From Deltaproteobacteria bacterium (GTDB taxonomy: Bacteria; Desulfobacterota; Syntrophia; Syntrophales; UBA5619), in the NCBI GenBank assembly GCA_026388365.1, contig JAPLJW010000308.1, positions 1 to 13,631 of the forward strand: a stretch of DNA of 13,631 nt, in the 5' to 3' direction. Under the pieces are notes generated by a model that saw only the letters and a list, made by a program, of their open reading frames with translations, did not search any database and had not been told where the DNA came from. The translations under genes and the position numbers were made by a program. Below, piece by piece: positions 13,278 to 13,631 of this stretch. Positions within the stretch are counted from its first letter, which is position 1, and every line of letters begins with the position of its first letter.

Positions 13278-13631
13278 ATGGATGAACGGAAGATTGCCAT
13301 CGTTACGGGCGGCAGCCGCGGGATCGGCCGGGCCATCGCCGTCGATCTGGCCGCGCACGGGTATCAAATGGTCATAACCTATAAGGCCAACGACGAGGCC
13401 GCGGCGGAGACGCTGCGGCTGATCCGGGAGGCCGGCGGGAACGGGGAGGCGTTGAAGTTCGACGTCGGCAACGCCGCCGAGGCGGAAGGCGCGGTCAACG
13501 ACCTTGTGGGGCGGCTGGAGCGGATCGACGTCCTGGTGAACAACGCCGGGGTGACGGCGGACGGTCTTTTCCTGATGATGCCCCGGAAGGACTGGGATGC
13601 GGTGATCGATACGACCCTCCACGGCTTCTAC
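13278..13631 (+). CDS. fabG: 3-oxoacyl-[ACP] reductase-like SDR, 3' end outside window
   Basis: The first 118 codons of a short-chain dehydrogenase/reductase are present; the usual length is about 245, so the catalytic Ser-Tyr-Lys part lies beyond the window. A purine-rich GGGAGAGGGA precedes the ATG. Visible motifs: the NADP(H)-binding TGGSRGIG (10-17), FDV (61-63), NNAG (88-91), and the helix following it, DWDAVIDTTLHGFY (105-118), typical of FabG. It would reduce 3-ketoacyl-ACP (or -CoA) to the 3-hydroxy compound. It is co-directional with the acyl-CoA synthetase, 29 bases behind, very likely one operon. The high GC and codon use match the ketosynthase-like gene at the left edge of the window. 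Confidence 0.92.
   Translation, partial: MDERKIAIVTGGSRGIGRAIAVDLAAHGYQMVITYKANDEAAAETLRLIREAGGNGEALKFDVGNAAEAEGAVNDLVGRLERIDVLVNNAGVTADGLFLMMPRKDWDAVIDTTLHGFY

Noticed and set aside
1..13631. CRISPR array, tRNA, rRNA, insertion-sequence transposase or phage genes
   Set aside because: I saw no regularly spaced direct repeats, no tRNA- or rRNA-like segments and no transposase or integrase motifs, despite the signs of rearrangement.

Overview
The window is high-GC DNA from a Gram-negative bacterium. It encodes an outer-membrane porin and several proteins with Sec signal peptides and an expected periplasmic location. The gene families (short CYTH protein, SH3 plus AMIN protein, family II pyrophosphatase remnant, acyl-CoA ligase followed by FabG, C-terminal half of a ketosynthase-like protein) would fit a deltaproteobacterium of the syntroph or sulfate-reducer kind. 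That placement is an inference; no rRNA or marker gene is present.

Layout. (1) Bases 1-816 (+) are the 3' part of a beta-ketoacyl synthase-like gene whose catalytic Cys-His-His triad is replaced by Ala-Ala-Glu, so it looks like a chain-length-factor-type partner. (2) Bases 817-1838 (+) are clearly lower in GC. They hold a HipA-like fragment and a secreted SH3 plus AMIN protein, and look like an inserted patch. (3) Bases 1842-10091 (-) form one long array read leftward from a promoter at 10142-10170. In order of transcription it contains: a broken CYTH fragment, a secreted CYTH-like protein, a secreted protein of unknown function, a periplasmic family I inorganic pyrophosphatase, a hairpin terminator, a family II pyrophosphatase remnant (DHHA2 part only), an intact short CYTH protein, a divergent cytoplasmic CYTH-like protein, a DASS/SLC13-type anion transporter, a porin, a strong hairpin terminator, and a wrecked second secreted CYTH-like gene. 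(4) A divergent LysR regulator (10185-11132, +) shares overlapping promoters with this array. (5) After about 600 bases with no convincing gene, a sigma70-like promoter at 11463 precedes an acyl-CoA synthetase and the start of a fabG-type reductase.

The most interesting feature is the minus-strand array. It has five CYTH (triphosphate tunnel) loci, three intact and two decayed, plus two unrelated kinds of pyrophosphatase, in about 8 kb, under what looks like LysR control. CYTH enzymes typically act on triphosphates and release PPi or Pi, and pyrophosphatase splits PPi. With a secreted CYTH-like protein, a secreted pyrophosphatase, a porin and an anion transporter together, an extracytoplasmic triphosphate/PPi-processing and anion-uptake system is a reasonable hypothesis. 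The sequence does not prove it, and the divergent CYTH proteins may have lost catalysis. The decayed copies show that this locus has repeatedly duplicated and lost members.
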